DNA of 50,426 nucleotides, from the NCBI GenBank assembly GCA_030602265.1, contig JAUWAB010000024.1, forward strand, positions 1-50,426, read 5' to 3'. Positions 32,283 through 40,023 of this stretch are shown here, piece by piece. The notes under the pieces were generated by a model. It was not told the DNA's origin, did no database searches, and saw nothing but the letters and a program-made list of their open reading frames with translations. Both the position numbers and the translations under genes were made by a program. The number at the start of each line of letters is the position of its first letter. Position 1 is the first letter of the stretch. The DNA comes from Prolixibacteraceae bacterium (GTDB lineage: Bacteria > Bacteroidota > Bacteroidia > Bacteroidales > Prolixibacteraceae).

Positions 32283-34520
32283 ATGTCGGGTTCAAGACGT
32301 GATTTTATAAAAATTTCGGCACTAAGTGCTGCAGGGTTATTACTGGGTGGCCATTACGTTCAGTCGGCCATGTCAGGCAAAAAGTCGGCAGGGAACCTGG
32401 GATCGGCCGTTCCCCTCCGCACTCCTACTTATTGCGAGGTGTGTTTCTGGCAGTGTGCCGGTTGGGTGTACAAGAATGAGAAGGGGGATATCCAGAAAGT
32501 CGTGGGAAATGATGATGATCCCAATTGCAACGGGAGACTTTGTCCCCGAGGCACCGGTGGAGTGGGGATGTACCATGATGAGGACAGGCTGAAGACTCCT
32601 CTGCTCAGGATTAAGGACCAGGATGGCAACCAGACCTTCACTGAGGTCTCCTGGGAAGAGGCATTTGATTTTATTGCTGAGAGACTCCAGAAAATCAAGG
32701 AGGAACATGGCCCTGAGTGTATAGCGCTTTTTACCCATGGTTCGGGTGGAAATTACTGGGGTAACATGCTGAAGGCATTCGGCTCATCCAATATCGCTGC
32801 CCCTTCTTATTCGCAGTGCAGGGGTCCGAGGGAGGTTGCCTTCATCACCACTTTTGGCGATGGGCTGAATTCTCCTGAACCACTCGATATCCGGGATACA
32901 CGCTGCCTTGTACTCATCGGCTCACATTTGGGTGAAAATATGCACAACGGGCAGGTTCAGGAGATGTCGGACGCCATCGATAAAGGAGCGGCCATTATTA
33001 CCGTTGATCCCCGTTATTCAACCGCTGCCAGCAAATCCAAGTTCTGGCTTCCTATCAAGCCTGCTACCGACATCGCCCTGTTGCTTTCTTGGATCAGGGA
33101 GATTATCAATAACGGATGGTATGACAAGGAATACATTAACCAGTATGCATACGGTTTTGAGGAACTGAAAAACCATGTTCAGCCGTTTACCCCCGAGTGG
33201 GCCTATGGTATCACTACGATCAGGCCGGAGCAGATCAGGGAAACCGCCCGGGAAATGGCCAATGCCGCACCGTCGGTGATTATTCATCCAGGCCGGCACG
33301 TAACCTGGTATGGCGATGATACTCAGCGCTTGCGGGCTGTAGCTATTCTGAATGCGCTGTTGGGGTCGTGGGGCCGCAGGGGAGGTTTTTTCATACCGGA
33401 GAAGAAGAGTGTGCCGGAATATCCGCATCCTCCGTATCCGGCGCCCAGGCGGACCTGGAGAGAGGCCATGAATGGAAAGTATCCCCTGGCCGATCTGGCT
33501 CTTGCTTCTGGTGTGTGCGATGCAACCATACCCTCTCCGGATCTTGATTGCAGCATTAAAGCATGGATTGTGAACGGCACCAACCTGATCATGACTCTTC
33601 CCGACCAGAAAAAAACGATTGATGCCATTAATAACCTCGAACTGATGGTGGTGGTGGATACCATGCCCATGGAAATCACGGGTTATGCCGATGTCGTTCT
33701 TCCTGAATGTACCTATCTCGAAAGATGGGACGACCTCCGCGTTGCTCAGGGGCGGAATTCCAGCGTTGCCCTTCGGATGCCGGCAGCAGAACCTAAATAC
33801 AATACGAAACCGGCTTACTGGATGGCCAAGGAAGTGGCCATAAGGCTCGGCCTTGGTGCATATTTTGCCTGGGAAACGTTTGAAGAGAAGCTCGACTGGC
33901 AGTTGAAACAAATCGGCAGTTCCCTTGAAGAGATGAAAAGGATCGGAGTGAAGAATCTTCCCAGGGAGTTTGACGACCTTTTCTTTGCCCCTGGCGATGA
34001 TCATGAATTCTATACCAATACCGGTAAAATTGAATTATATTCAACAGCCCTGGCCGCAGAGGGTTTCGATCCAATGCCGGTTTATACCCCCCACATGGAA
34101 CCCCCGGCCGGATATTATCACCTGAACTATGGCCGCGCACCCATGCATACGTTTAGCAGAACAGCCAATAATCCAAACCTGGTTGACCTGATGGATGAGA
34201 ATACCGTATGGGTCAATCCCAAAGTGGCAAATGAATGGGGCCTCACCAATGGCCAGCCAGTATACCTTGAAAATCAGGATGGTGTAATTGCAAAATTTCC
34301 TGTAAAAGTGAGGGTTACCGAGCGGATCCGCTTTGATTCGGTTTATATCGTCCATGGCTTCGGACATGCCGATAAAAAACTCAGCCGTGCCTACGGAAAA
34401 GGGGCCAGCGATGCCGACCTTATTACCAGGGTGCTGATGGATCCCATCATGGGCGGAACCGGTATGAGGGGTAATTTTGTAACATTCCGTTTCAATAAAG
34501 AAAGTGAGGTGCAGTCATGA
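32283..34520 (+). CDS. Molybdopterin oxidoreductase, polysulfide/thiosulfate reductase catalytic subunit (PsrA/PhsA-like)
   Basis: 745-residue bis-MGD enzyme of the DMSO-reductase superfamily, exported by Tat: the N-terminus has the twin-arginine motif SRRDFIK followed by a hydrophobic stretch. A [4Fe-4S] site is seen in CEVCFWQC and GRLCPRG. The residue in the Mo-ligand position is Cys179 (SYSQCRGPREV), as in PsrA/PhsA rather than Ser or Asp enzymes. The MopB C-terminal dinucleotide-binding domain covers the last ~120 residues (NTVWVNPKVANEWGL). Probable reactions are reduction of polysulfide or thiosulfate, or related S-oxyanion chemistry; the sulfur-handling neighbours favour this over arsenate or nitrate. 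The next gene overlaps (ATGA, 34517-34520). Confidence 0.85.
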   Translation: MSGSRRDFIKISALSAAGLLLGGHYVQSAMSGKKSAGNLGSAVPLRTPTYCEVCFWQCAGWVYKNEKGDIQKVVGNDDDPNCNGRLCPRGTGGVGMYHDEDRLKTPLLRIKDQDGNQTFTEVSWEEAFDFIAERLQKIKEEHGPECIALFTHGSGGNYWGNMLKAFGSSNIAAPSYSQCRGPREVAFITTFGDGLNSPEPLDIRDTRCLVLIGSHLGENMHNGQVQEMSDAIDKGAAIITVDPRYSTAASKSKFWLPIKPATDIALLLSWIREIINNGWYDKEYINQYAYGFEELKNHVQPFTPEWAYGITTIRPEQIRETAREMANAAPSVIIHPGRHVTWYGDDTQRLRAVAILNALLGSWGRRGGFFIPEKKSVPEYPHPPYPAPRRTWREAMNGKYPLADLALASGVCDATIPSPDLDCSIKAWIVNGTNLIMTLPDQKKTIDAINNLELMVVVDTMPMEITGYADVVLPECTYLERWDDLRVAQGRNSSVALRMPAAEPKYNTKPAYWMAKEVAIRLGLGAYFAWETFEEKLDWQLKQIGSSLEEMKRIGVKNLPREFDDLFFAPGDDHEFYTNTGKIELYSTALAAEGFDPMPVYTPHMEPPAGYYHLNYGRAPMHTFSRTANNPNLVDLMDENTVWVNPKVANEWGLTNGQPVYLENQDGVIAKFPVKVRVTERIRFDSVYIVHGFGHADKKLSRAYGKGASDADLITRVLMDPIMGGTGMRGNFVTFRFNKESEVQS

Positions 34521-35050
34521 GATATGCAATGGCGATTGATACCAGGAAATGTGTGGGATGCAGCGATTGTGTCGTTGCCTGTCAGACCGAGAACAACGTG
34601 CCGATCGGCTATTGCCGCGACTGGGTTGTGGAAGTCACCGACGGAACCTATCCTCAGCTCGAAATTGAAATCCGTTCGGAAAGATGCAACCATTGCGAAA
34701 ACTCGCCTTGCGTAAGGTGTTGCCCTACAGGCGCAAGCCACTATGAGGCCGGAGGCCTGGTGCTGGTGACACCGCATAAATGTATTGGCTGCGGTGCCTG
34801 TGTCGTGAGTTGTCCTTACGATGCAAGATATTCCCATCCTGATGGTTATGTCGATAAGTGTACCTTCTGCATGCATCGTATTCAGAAAGGGCAGCAACCT
34901 GCCTGTGTGGAGGTCTGTCCGACCAAATGCATGTACTTCGGGGATCTTGATGATCCAAACAGCGATGTATCCCGGGTTTTAAAGAAACGAAAGTTTAAAA
35001 CCCTGATTCCCGAAGCGGGAACCAAACCTCATGTTTATTACCTGATTTAA
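34517..35050 (+). CDS. Four-cluster ferredoxin subunit of the molybdopterin reductase (PsrB-like)
   Basis: 177-residue electron-transfer subunit with four [4Fe-4S] cysteine groups: CVGCSDCVVAC, CNHCENSPCVRCC, CIGCGACVVSC and CTFCMHRIQKGQQPACVEVC. It has the DmsB/PsrB/NrfC pattern, with the last cysteine of each group ligating a neighbouring cluster. There is no own signal peptide, as is normal, because it is co-exported with the catalytic subunit through the latter's Tat signal. Translationally coupled to the catalytic gene by an ATGA overlap and 10 bases from the membrane-subunit gene. Confidence 0.9.
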   Translation: MRYAMAIDTRKCVGCSDCVVACQTENNVPIGYCRDWVVEVTDGTYPQLEIEIRSERCNHCENSPCVRCCPTGASHYEAGGLVLVTPHKCIGCGACVVSCPYDARYSHPDGYVDKCTFCMHRIQKGQQPACVEVCPTKCMYFGDLDDPNSDVSRVLKKRKFKTLIPEAGTKPHVYYLI

Positions 35051-35060
35051 TGCCTTAATT

Positions 35061-36002
35061 ATGAGAGAAGAAATCATCATTTCAGGGAGGTTAAATCCTA
35101 ATATTGATCCCCACTTAACCATATGGCACTGGCATATTCCACTCTATCTTTTTCTTGGCGGACTTGCAGCCGGAATCCTTTTTTTCGCCAGCCTTTACGT
35201 TGTTCTGGGGAAAGAAAACCAATTCAGGGGTGCAGTCAGAAGGGCACCGGTCATTGTGCCTTTACTCTTGATTATCGGTCTGTTGGCTTTGTTCCTGGAT
35301 TTAAGGCACAAACCATACTTCTGGCAGCTGTACACCACCATCAAGATACAGTCGCCCATGTCATGGGGCGCCTGGGTGTTGATGGCTGTCACACCCCTCT
35401 CATTTGTATGGGTGGCTATCCATATCCGTGAGTATCTACCAAAATGGGAATGGAAGTGGATGATATTCAGAGAGCTGGAGAAATTTTTTGTCAAATACAA
35501 GCTCTACCTGGCCTGGGCTCTCCTGTTTCTTTCCACGATACTCGGTATTTATACCGGGATACTCTTTTCTGCGTTCAATGCCAGGCCGCTATGGAATACC
35601 TCCATTCTGGGGCCACTGTTCCTGACCTCCGGGCTTTCAGCAGGTGCCGCCGTCATCATCCTCTTCTCAAAAAGGAAGGGAGAACGGGTCAATTTTGCTA
35701 AAATCGATATTATGCTGATCGGTATTGAGCTTTTCCTGATCGTTCATATGTTCATGGGTTTTCTGGCCAGTACAGAGGTTCAGATCGAGGCAGCAAACCT
35801 GTTTCTGGGAGGGCCATATACTGCTCCGTTCTGGATTTTTGTGGTGATTATCGGGATGATTCTGCCTGCAGTGCTTGAGTTTCTTGAGATCAGGAAGTTT
35901 CATATTCCGCATGTGATTCCTGTGGTCCTGGTGCTGTTTGGCAGTCTTATGCTCCGGTTTATTTTTGCGTATGCCGGACAGCTTAGCCGATGGCTGTATT
36001 AA
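35061..36002 (+). CDS. nrfD: NrfD/PsrC-family membrane quinol-oxidising subunit
   Basis: 313 residues with eight to nine membrane helices and no haem ligands pattern, matching NrfD/PsrC. It starts with the hydrophilic RLNPNIDPHLTIWHWHIPLYLFLGG; the LFLGGLAAGILFF helix and the HKPYFWQLYTTIKIQSPMSWG loop are family features. The subunit anchors the complex and passes electrons from menaquinol to the FeS subunit. The menaquinone genes menA and menC-menE lie elsewhere in this window. It is the third gene of the reductase operon; the next gene is 63 bases away. Confidence 0.9.
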   Translation: MREEIIISGRLNPNIDPHLTIWHWHIPLYLFLGGLAAGILFFASLYVVLGKENQFRGAVRRAPVIVPLLLIIGLLALFLDLRHKPYFWQLYTTIKIQSPMSWGAWVLMAVTPLSFVWVAIHIREYLPKWEWKWMIFRELEKFFVKYKLYLAWALLFLSTILGIYTGILFSAFNARPLWNTSILGPLFLTSGLSAGAAVIILFSKRKGERVNFAKIDIMLIGIELFLIVHMFMGFLASTEVQIEAANLFLGGPYTAPFWIFVVIIGMILPAVLEFLEIRKFHIPHVIPVVLVLFGSLMLRFIFAYAGQLSRWLY

Positions 36003-36065
36003 AGACTTTCGCATGAAGCATTGATTTCAGGAATTTTTTAAGGATAAATTTTTAGATACAAGGAT

Positions 36066-36578
36066 ATGAAGCAGAAAAAATACATGAATCCGTACCTGGG
36101 TGGCGTACTGTTAGGACTGGTGCTCATCGTCGCATTCTGGGTATCTGGCAGAGGCCTCGGGGCCAGTGGTGCAATTAAAAGCGTTATTGTAGCCGGGGTA
36201 GATACGGTTGCTCCCGGGCATACCCAAAGTGCCGTGTTTTACAAAGATTATCTGGATACCCATGAAGGCCCGCTGAAAGACTGGCTGGTCTTCCAGATGT
36301 TGGGTGTTATCGTCGGTGGATTTTTATCCGGTGCCATTGCCGGCAGACTGAAATGGAAAGTCGAAAAAGGTCCATCAGTTACCAACAAAATTAGGCTGGT
36401 GTTTGCTGCCCTGGGAGGTCTCTTTTTTGGATTTGGTTCGCAATTGGGGCGCGGTTGTACCAGCGGTTCAGCCCTTACGGGAATGGCAGTATTATCCCTG
36501 AGCGGTTTTCTTTCCATGGCTGCCATATTCGGAACCGCCTTCGGTCTGGCATATTTTGCACGCAAACTATGGATCTGA
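36066..36578 (+). CDS. YeeE/YedE-family membrane protein, first half
   Basis: 170 residues with four to five hydrophobic helices. The conserved YeeE/YedE Cys motif is present in GRGCTSGSALTGMAVLS (about residues 134-150). The family takes up thiosulfate or other sulfur species through a relay of membrane cysteines. The gene has a hydrophilic, probably periplasmic segment (about 45-75) containing GHTQSAVFYKDYLDTHEGPLK, which is not part of the core. With the next gene it may form one two-part transporter, as often seen in Bacteroidota and other lineages. Confidence 0.85.
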   Translation: MKQKKYMNPYLGGVLLGLVLIVAFWVSGRGLGASGAIKSVIVAGVDTVAPGHTQSAVFYKDYLDTHEGPLKDWLVFQMLGVIVGGFLSGAIAGRLKWKVEKGPSVTNKIRLVFAALGGLFFGFGSQLGRGCTSGSALTGMAVLSLSGFLSMAAIFGTAFGLAYFARKLWI

Positions 36579-36647
36579 AATAGCCCCATAAATCTGACAA
36601 CCTTCATGATATTGTAAATAATAAATCATCAATAATAAATCATCAAT

Positions 36648-37250
36648 ATGGGACCACTGATCGTCAACGAAATTATATCAGACAATACCAATCTTTTCCT
36701 GGCCTTTCTGATTGGGATAGGATTCGGATTTGTGTTAGAGTCAAACGGTTTCTCTTCAAGCAGGCGTCTGGCCGGAATGTTTTACGGTTACGACACAACT
36801 GTATTGAAGGTATTTTTCACCGCTGCCATTACCGGCGCTATCGGCCTGCTCTTTATGAGCCTGTTCAACTGGATAGATCTGAGTTACATATACATTAACC
36901 CGACTTACCTTTGGTCAACCCTGGGTGGGGGTGTGGTTATGGGAGCCGGTTTTATCATGGGGGGCTACTGCCCCGGAACCTCCTTCTGTGCTGCCTCCAT
37001 CGGAAAATTGGATGGACTGGCCTTTATCGGCGGAATGATTATCGGCGTTTTGATTTTTGCTGAAGGTTTTCCCCTTTGGCAAGGTTTTTATGAAGCTAAA
37101 TTCATGGGGGCTCCGTTGCTGAGCGAAATGCTGGGGGCTTCCCGCGGTTTTCTTACGTTACTGATTATTCTGGTAGCACTGGGAATGTTCTGGGCAGGTG
37201 AATGGGCAGAGAAGAAGTTTGCCCGGAAAGACTACATAAAGAATGATTGA
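36648..37250 (+). CDS. YeeE/YedE-family membrane protein, second half
   Basis: 200 residues, five or so helices. Core motifs: FVLESNGFSSSRRLAGMFYG (helix-loop, about 27-46) and the Cys-bearing MGGYCPGTSFCAASIGKLDG (about 104-123). A basic C-terminus (EKKFARKDY) follows the last helix. It belongs to the same YeeE/YedE family as the preceding gene but carries the other half of the repeat, so the pair could make one sulfur transporter. The 69-base gap between them contains a short direct repeat (ATAATAAATCATCA twice) next to the start codon. Confidence 0.85.
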   Translation: MGPLIVNEIISDNTNLFLAFLIGIGFGFVLESNGFSSSRRLAGMFYGYDTTVLKVFFTAAITGAIGLLFMSLFNWIDLSYIYINPTYLWSTLGGGVVMGAGFIMGGYCPGTSFCAASIGKLDGLAFIGGMIIGVLIFAEGFPLWQGFYEAKFMGAPLLSEMLGASRGFLTLLIILVALGMFWAGEWAEKKFARKDYIKND

Positions 37251-37291
37251 TAATTATTCAATGGTCGCGCCCTCTGGGGATTGACTTTCCC

Positions 37292-37386
37292 TGCCACGAA
37301 GGCACGAAAACCCAAAGAATACTTGAAGATTAATCATGTCATATTCAGTATTTTGTGTAACTTCGAGTTTTTGTGTCCTGGTGGCA
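37292..37386. repeat. Intergenic inverted-repeat element (CACGAAGGCACGAAAAC type)
   Basis: The arms 37292-37311 and 37367-37386 are inverted copies matching at 16 of 20 positions. The sequence resembles the 'cacgaaggcacgaa' family of short inverted elements scattered through Bacteroidota genomes. It lies in the 196-base gap before the rhodanese-like gene and resembles in type the element at 46746. Confidence 0.6.
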
Positions 37387-37446
37387 TTTTGAATTGTTTG
37401 ACTTTCAAAAGCAAACTCAATTATTAACGAATTAATAGAAAAAAAT

Positions 37447-38070
37447 ATGAAAGCACGTATAATGTTGGCTACAGCCCTGGTCCCGCTGGGACTGATTCTC
37501 GCAGCTGTGCCTGAAAACACTACAAAACCTTATAAGCTGACTGCTGAGCAGTTGCTTGAGGAGGTCAAAAGCGGTACTCAGTTTATCGGGCCCGATGAGG
37601 TGGCCGGTATGCTTATCGCGAAGGACCCTTCCCTTCAGCTGATTGATGTCAGAAGTGCCGCTGAATTTGAAAAATACAGCCTGCCGAACGCGATAAATAT
37701 CCCACTTGTCGATATTCTTAGTCCGGAGTGGGAAAGTTACCTTAATCAGGATATCAGGCTGAACGTATTCTATTCCAACGGTACCAATGACGCCAACCAG
37801 GCATGGATGATTACACGACAGTTGGGCTATAACAACAACTATGTCTTACAGGGAGGGCTCAATTACTGGGCGGAAACGATCCTCAATCCGGAAGCACCAC
37901 CAAGTTCAGCTCCCAACGAAGAAATCCTGAAGTACAATCTTCGTAAAGGTGCCGGGATGGCCCTGGGAGGTGATGCTTCGGTGAATACTGCCCCGGTGGC
38001 ATCTCCTGCCGGCCCGGTTCCCCCAGTACAAAAAAGGGAAGCCAAGAAAAGAGTACAGGGAGGTTGTTAG
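37447..38070 (+). CDS. Exported rhodanese-like protein with Ser in place of the catalytic Cys and a C-terminal Cys
   Basis: 207 residues. An N-terminal signal segment (about 1-22) is followed by a rhodanese fold with LQLIDVRSAAEFEKYSLPNA and INIPLVDI, then QLGYNNNYVLQGGLNYW. At the catalytic loop, where active rhodaneses have a Cys, the sequence is FYSNGTND, with Ser110. The only Cys in the whole protein is the very last residue, 207, in VQGGC, at the end of a Pro/Ala-rich linker and basic stretch (about 175-204). This resembles a flexible arm rather than an active rhodanese. It sits between the YeeE/YedE genes and the TauE-type exporter. Confidence 0.8.
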   Translation: MKARIMLATALVPLGLILAAVPENTTKPYKLTAEQLLEEVKSGTQFIGPDEVAGMLIAKDPSLQLIDVRSAAEFEKYSLPNAINIPLVDILSPEWESYLNQDIRLNVFYSNGTNDANQAWMITRQLGYNNNYVLQGGLNYWAETILNPEAPPSSAPNEEILKYNLRKGAGMALGGDASVNTAPVASPAGPVPPVQKREAKKRVQGGC

Positions 38071-38223
38071 TTCACCATTAAATCATTATATTGCTCATTC
38101 TCCGAGTTTATTGTCCTAAACCTGATGGCAGGCATGGAAGATAAACCGAAGGGACCGGCCGGAAACGCCCTGTCCTCCCGGGTTCAACATCAGTTGGAAT
38201 AAATTGGAAAGGAGAAATGTTTT

Positions 38224-38955
38224 ATGGAATATGGCATAGTCTTTTATTTCCTGATTTTTATAATTGCTGCACTTTACTCTTCCGTGGGGCACGGCGGGGC
38301 CAGTGGCTACCTGGCCATCATGGCCATATTCGCTGTTTCTCCCGAAAACATGCGTGCATCTGCCCTGATCCTCAATCTTTTTGTGTCGGCGATTTCTTTT
38401 TATGCCTATTACCGCGGAGGGTACTTCCGGTTGAAGCTCCTATGGCCTTTTATTCTGCTGTCTGTTCCCATGTCGTTCATCGGGGCAAGGGTCTCAGTCG
38501 ATCCAGCTCTTTACAGGATAATTCTCGCAGTTTTTCTGGTTCTGGCTGTCTTCAGAATGCTTTTCTCTGCCAGGGACTCTGTACATATCCGCCCGGTCAA
38601 TATTCCCCTTGGAGTTGGTCTGGGTGCTGTTCTGGGTTTCTTCTCCGGACTTATCGGGATAGGAGGTGGAATCATCCTCAGTCCGGTACTTTTGCTCCTG
38701 AGATGGGCAACCATCAGGGAGACCGCCGCCGTTTCCGCAATTTTTATCTTTCTGAATTCGGCCTCCGGCATCGCTGGCCTGGCATCCTCAGGGGGATTGA
38801 ATCCCGTGAATGAAATTTACCTCATGCTTGCCGCCGGAATAACGGGTAGTTTCGCAGGCTCGTGGATTGGACAGGCAAAACTGACTCCGCTGAAACTGAC
38901 CTACCTCCTGGCAGGAGTGCTTCTGTTCGCCAGTTATAAACTGATTTATCTCTGA
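38224..38955 (+). CDS. TauE/SafE-family sulfite/organosulfur exporter
   Basis: 243-residue membrane protein with eight predicted helices. The two TauE repeats are visible: YSSVGHGGASGYLAIMAIF in the first half and GFFSGLIGIGGGIILSPVLLLL in the second. The family exports sulfite, sulfoacetate and related ions, which would suit disposal of sulfite produced by thiosulfate reduction. A good ribosome-binding site, AAAGGAG, lies 9 bases before the ATG at 38224; an ATG at 38217 in another frame is too close to it. mobA begins 1 base after the stop. Confidence 0.87.
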   Translation: MEYGIVFYFLIFIIAALYSSVGHGGASGYLAIMAIFAVSPENMRASALILNLFVSAISFYAYYRGGYFRLKLLWPFILLSVPMSFIGARVSVDPALYRIILAVFLVLAVFRMLFSARDSVHIRPVNIPLGVGLGAVLGFFSGLIGIGGGIILSPVLLLLRWATIRETAAVSAIFIFLNSASGIAGLASSGGLNPVNEIYLMLAAGITGSFAGSWIGQAKLTPLKLTYLLAGVLLFASYKLIYL

Positions 38956-38956
38956 T

Positions 38957-39499
38957 ATGAAGGTTACTGCGATCATATTGGCCGGAGGCAAAAGTTCCCG
39001 CATGGGTAGCGATAAGGGGCTGGTCTTTCATAAAGGCAAGCCATTAGTGGAGTATTCTGTCAATGTGTGTAAGGAATTTACAGATCAAATCCTGATAAGT
39101 TCGAAGAATCCGGAATACAGCCGGTTTGGCTATCCTCTGATTCCTGATAATTTTATGGAATGTGGACCGATCGGAGGATTGGAGGCCGCACTTTCAGCAT
39201 CTGATACTGATTTAAACCTGATATGTCCATGTGATATGCCTGGTATAAATGGGTTTATCCTGGAAAGTCTGCTCCACTCAGTGTCAGGATCAGAACCCGT
39301 TGTCGCCCGGGATCCGGAAGGGAAGCTGTTTCCGGTATTGGGTGTGTATCCCAAATCTTCTCTTCCAGTGATCCGGGAACAGATACAGCAGGGTGATTAC
39401 CGGATGACCAGCCTGTTGAACCGGCTGAAGACGAAGACCATATTAATAGAGCCTGCCGGCATGCTGGCTAATTTTAATTATCCGGAGGACTTGCAATGA
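38957..39499 (+). CDS. mobA: Molybdenum cofactor guanylyltransferase
   Basis: MobA attaches GMP to molybdopterin, forming the (bis-)MGD cofactor used by DMSO-reductase-family enzymes such as the reductase at 32283. The N-terminal nucleotide loop is ILAGGKSSRMGSDKGLVFHKGKPL (residues about 7-30), followed by DNFMECGPIGGLEAAL and the metal-binding CPCDMPGI. Length is 180, a little below the usual 190-200. It starts 1 base after the TauE stop and overlaps the next gene by ATGA (39496-39499). Confidence 0.92.
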   Translation: MKVTAIILAGGKSSRMGSDKGLVFHKGKPLVEYSVNVCKEFTDQILISSKNPEYSRFGYPLIPDNFMECGPIGGLEAALSASDTDLNLICPCDMPGINGFILESLLHSVSGSEPVVARDPEGKLFPVLGVYPKSSLPVIREQIQQGDYRMTSLLNRLKTKTILIEPAGMLANFNYPEDLQ

Positions 39500-40023
39500 T
39501 ACATTATCCGAATATGCTGATCATCAGGGGAACAGGCAGGAATATCGGTAAAACGCTGTCGGCCTGCAGGATCATCCAAAATCTTTCAAGTAGCCACCAG
39601 CCAGTGGGGGTAAAGATATCTTCTCATTTTCACCCTCTGTCTGATGATATGGAGGTTCTCATCCGCACTGAAAATTACGTCGTGTCGCAGGAAAAATCCA
39701 CTACTGACAAAGACAGTTCCCGGATGCTGCAATCAGGTGCCAGCCGGGCATACTATATTCAGTCACGCAATGAACATGTGATGGAAGCATACCGTCAGCT
39801 GCTGCCAAGGATGGATTCCTCCCAGCCTGTAGTCGTTGAATCGGGCGGTTTGTATGATTTTGCGGAACCGGCCATTCTGGTACAGATTGTCGGAGGCACT
39901 ACTGATAAGAATAGTTATGTACGGCCGGAAACGGCAAGGATAATCCTCGCATCAGAGGAGGCTGTGAATAATAGCTGGGAATCCGTACGTTTTGTAAATG
40001 GTAATTTTAAACAGGATGCTTGA
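39496..40023 (+). CDS. MobB-like P-loop GTPase for molybdopterin guanine dinucleotide synthesis
   Basis: 175 residues. The P-loop GTGRNIGKT (about 11-19) and a region matching MobB (DSSRMLQSGASRAYYI, about 73-88) point to the MobB accessory nucleotide-binding protein; VVVESGGLYDF is consistent with the Walker B region. MobB binds GTP and helps MobA. Sequence identity to canonical MobB looks low, so a different P-loop partner remains possible. Translational coupling with mobA (ATGA) and the moeA start inside its final codons support a Moco role. Confidence 0.72.
   Translation: MIHYPNMLIIRGTGRNIGKTLSACRIIQNLSSSHQPVGVKISSHFHPLSDDMEVLIRTENYVVSQEKSTTDKDSSRMLQSGASRAYYIQSRNEHVMEAYRQLLPRMDSSQPVVVESGGLYDFAEPAILVQIVGGTTDKNSYVRPETARIILASEEAVNNSWESVRFVNGNFKQDA

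Noticed and set aside
33018-34004. 328-residue minus-strand open frame within the reductase catalytic gene.
   Set aside because: It is antisense to a strong family match and is rich in Arg, His and Pro as expected for a shadow frame.
38217-38813. Plus-strand frame of 198 residues overlapping the TauE gene.
   Set aside because: Its ATG lies only 2 bases after the AAAGGAG site, while the TauE ATG is at the right distance. The translation is Cys/Arg-rich and unlike known families.
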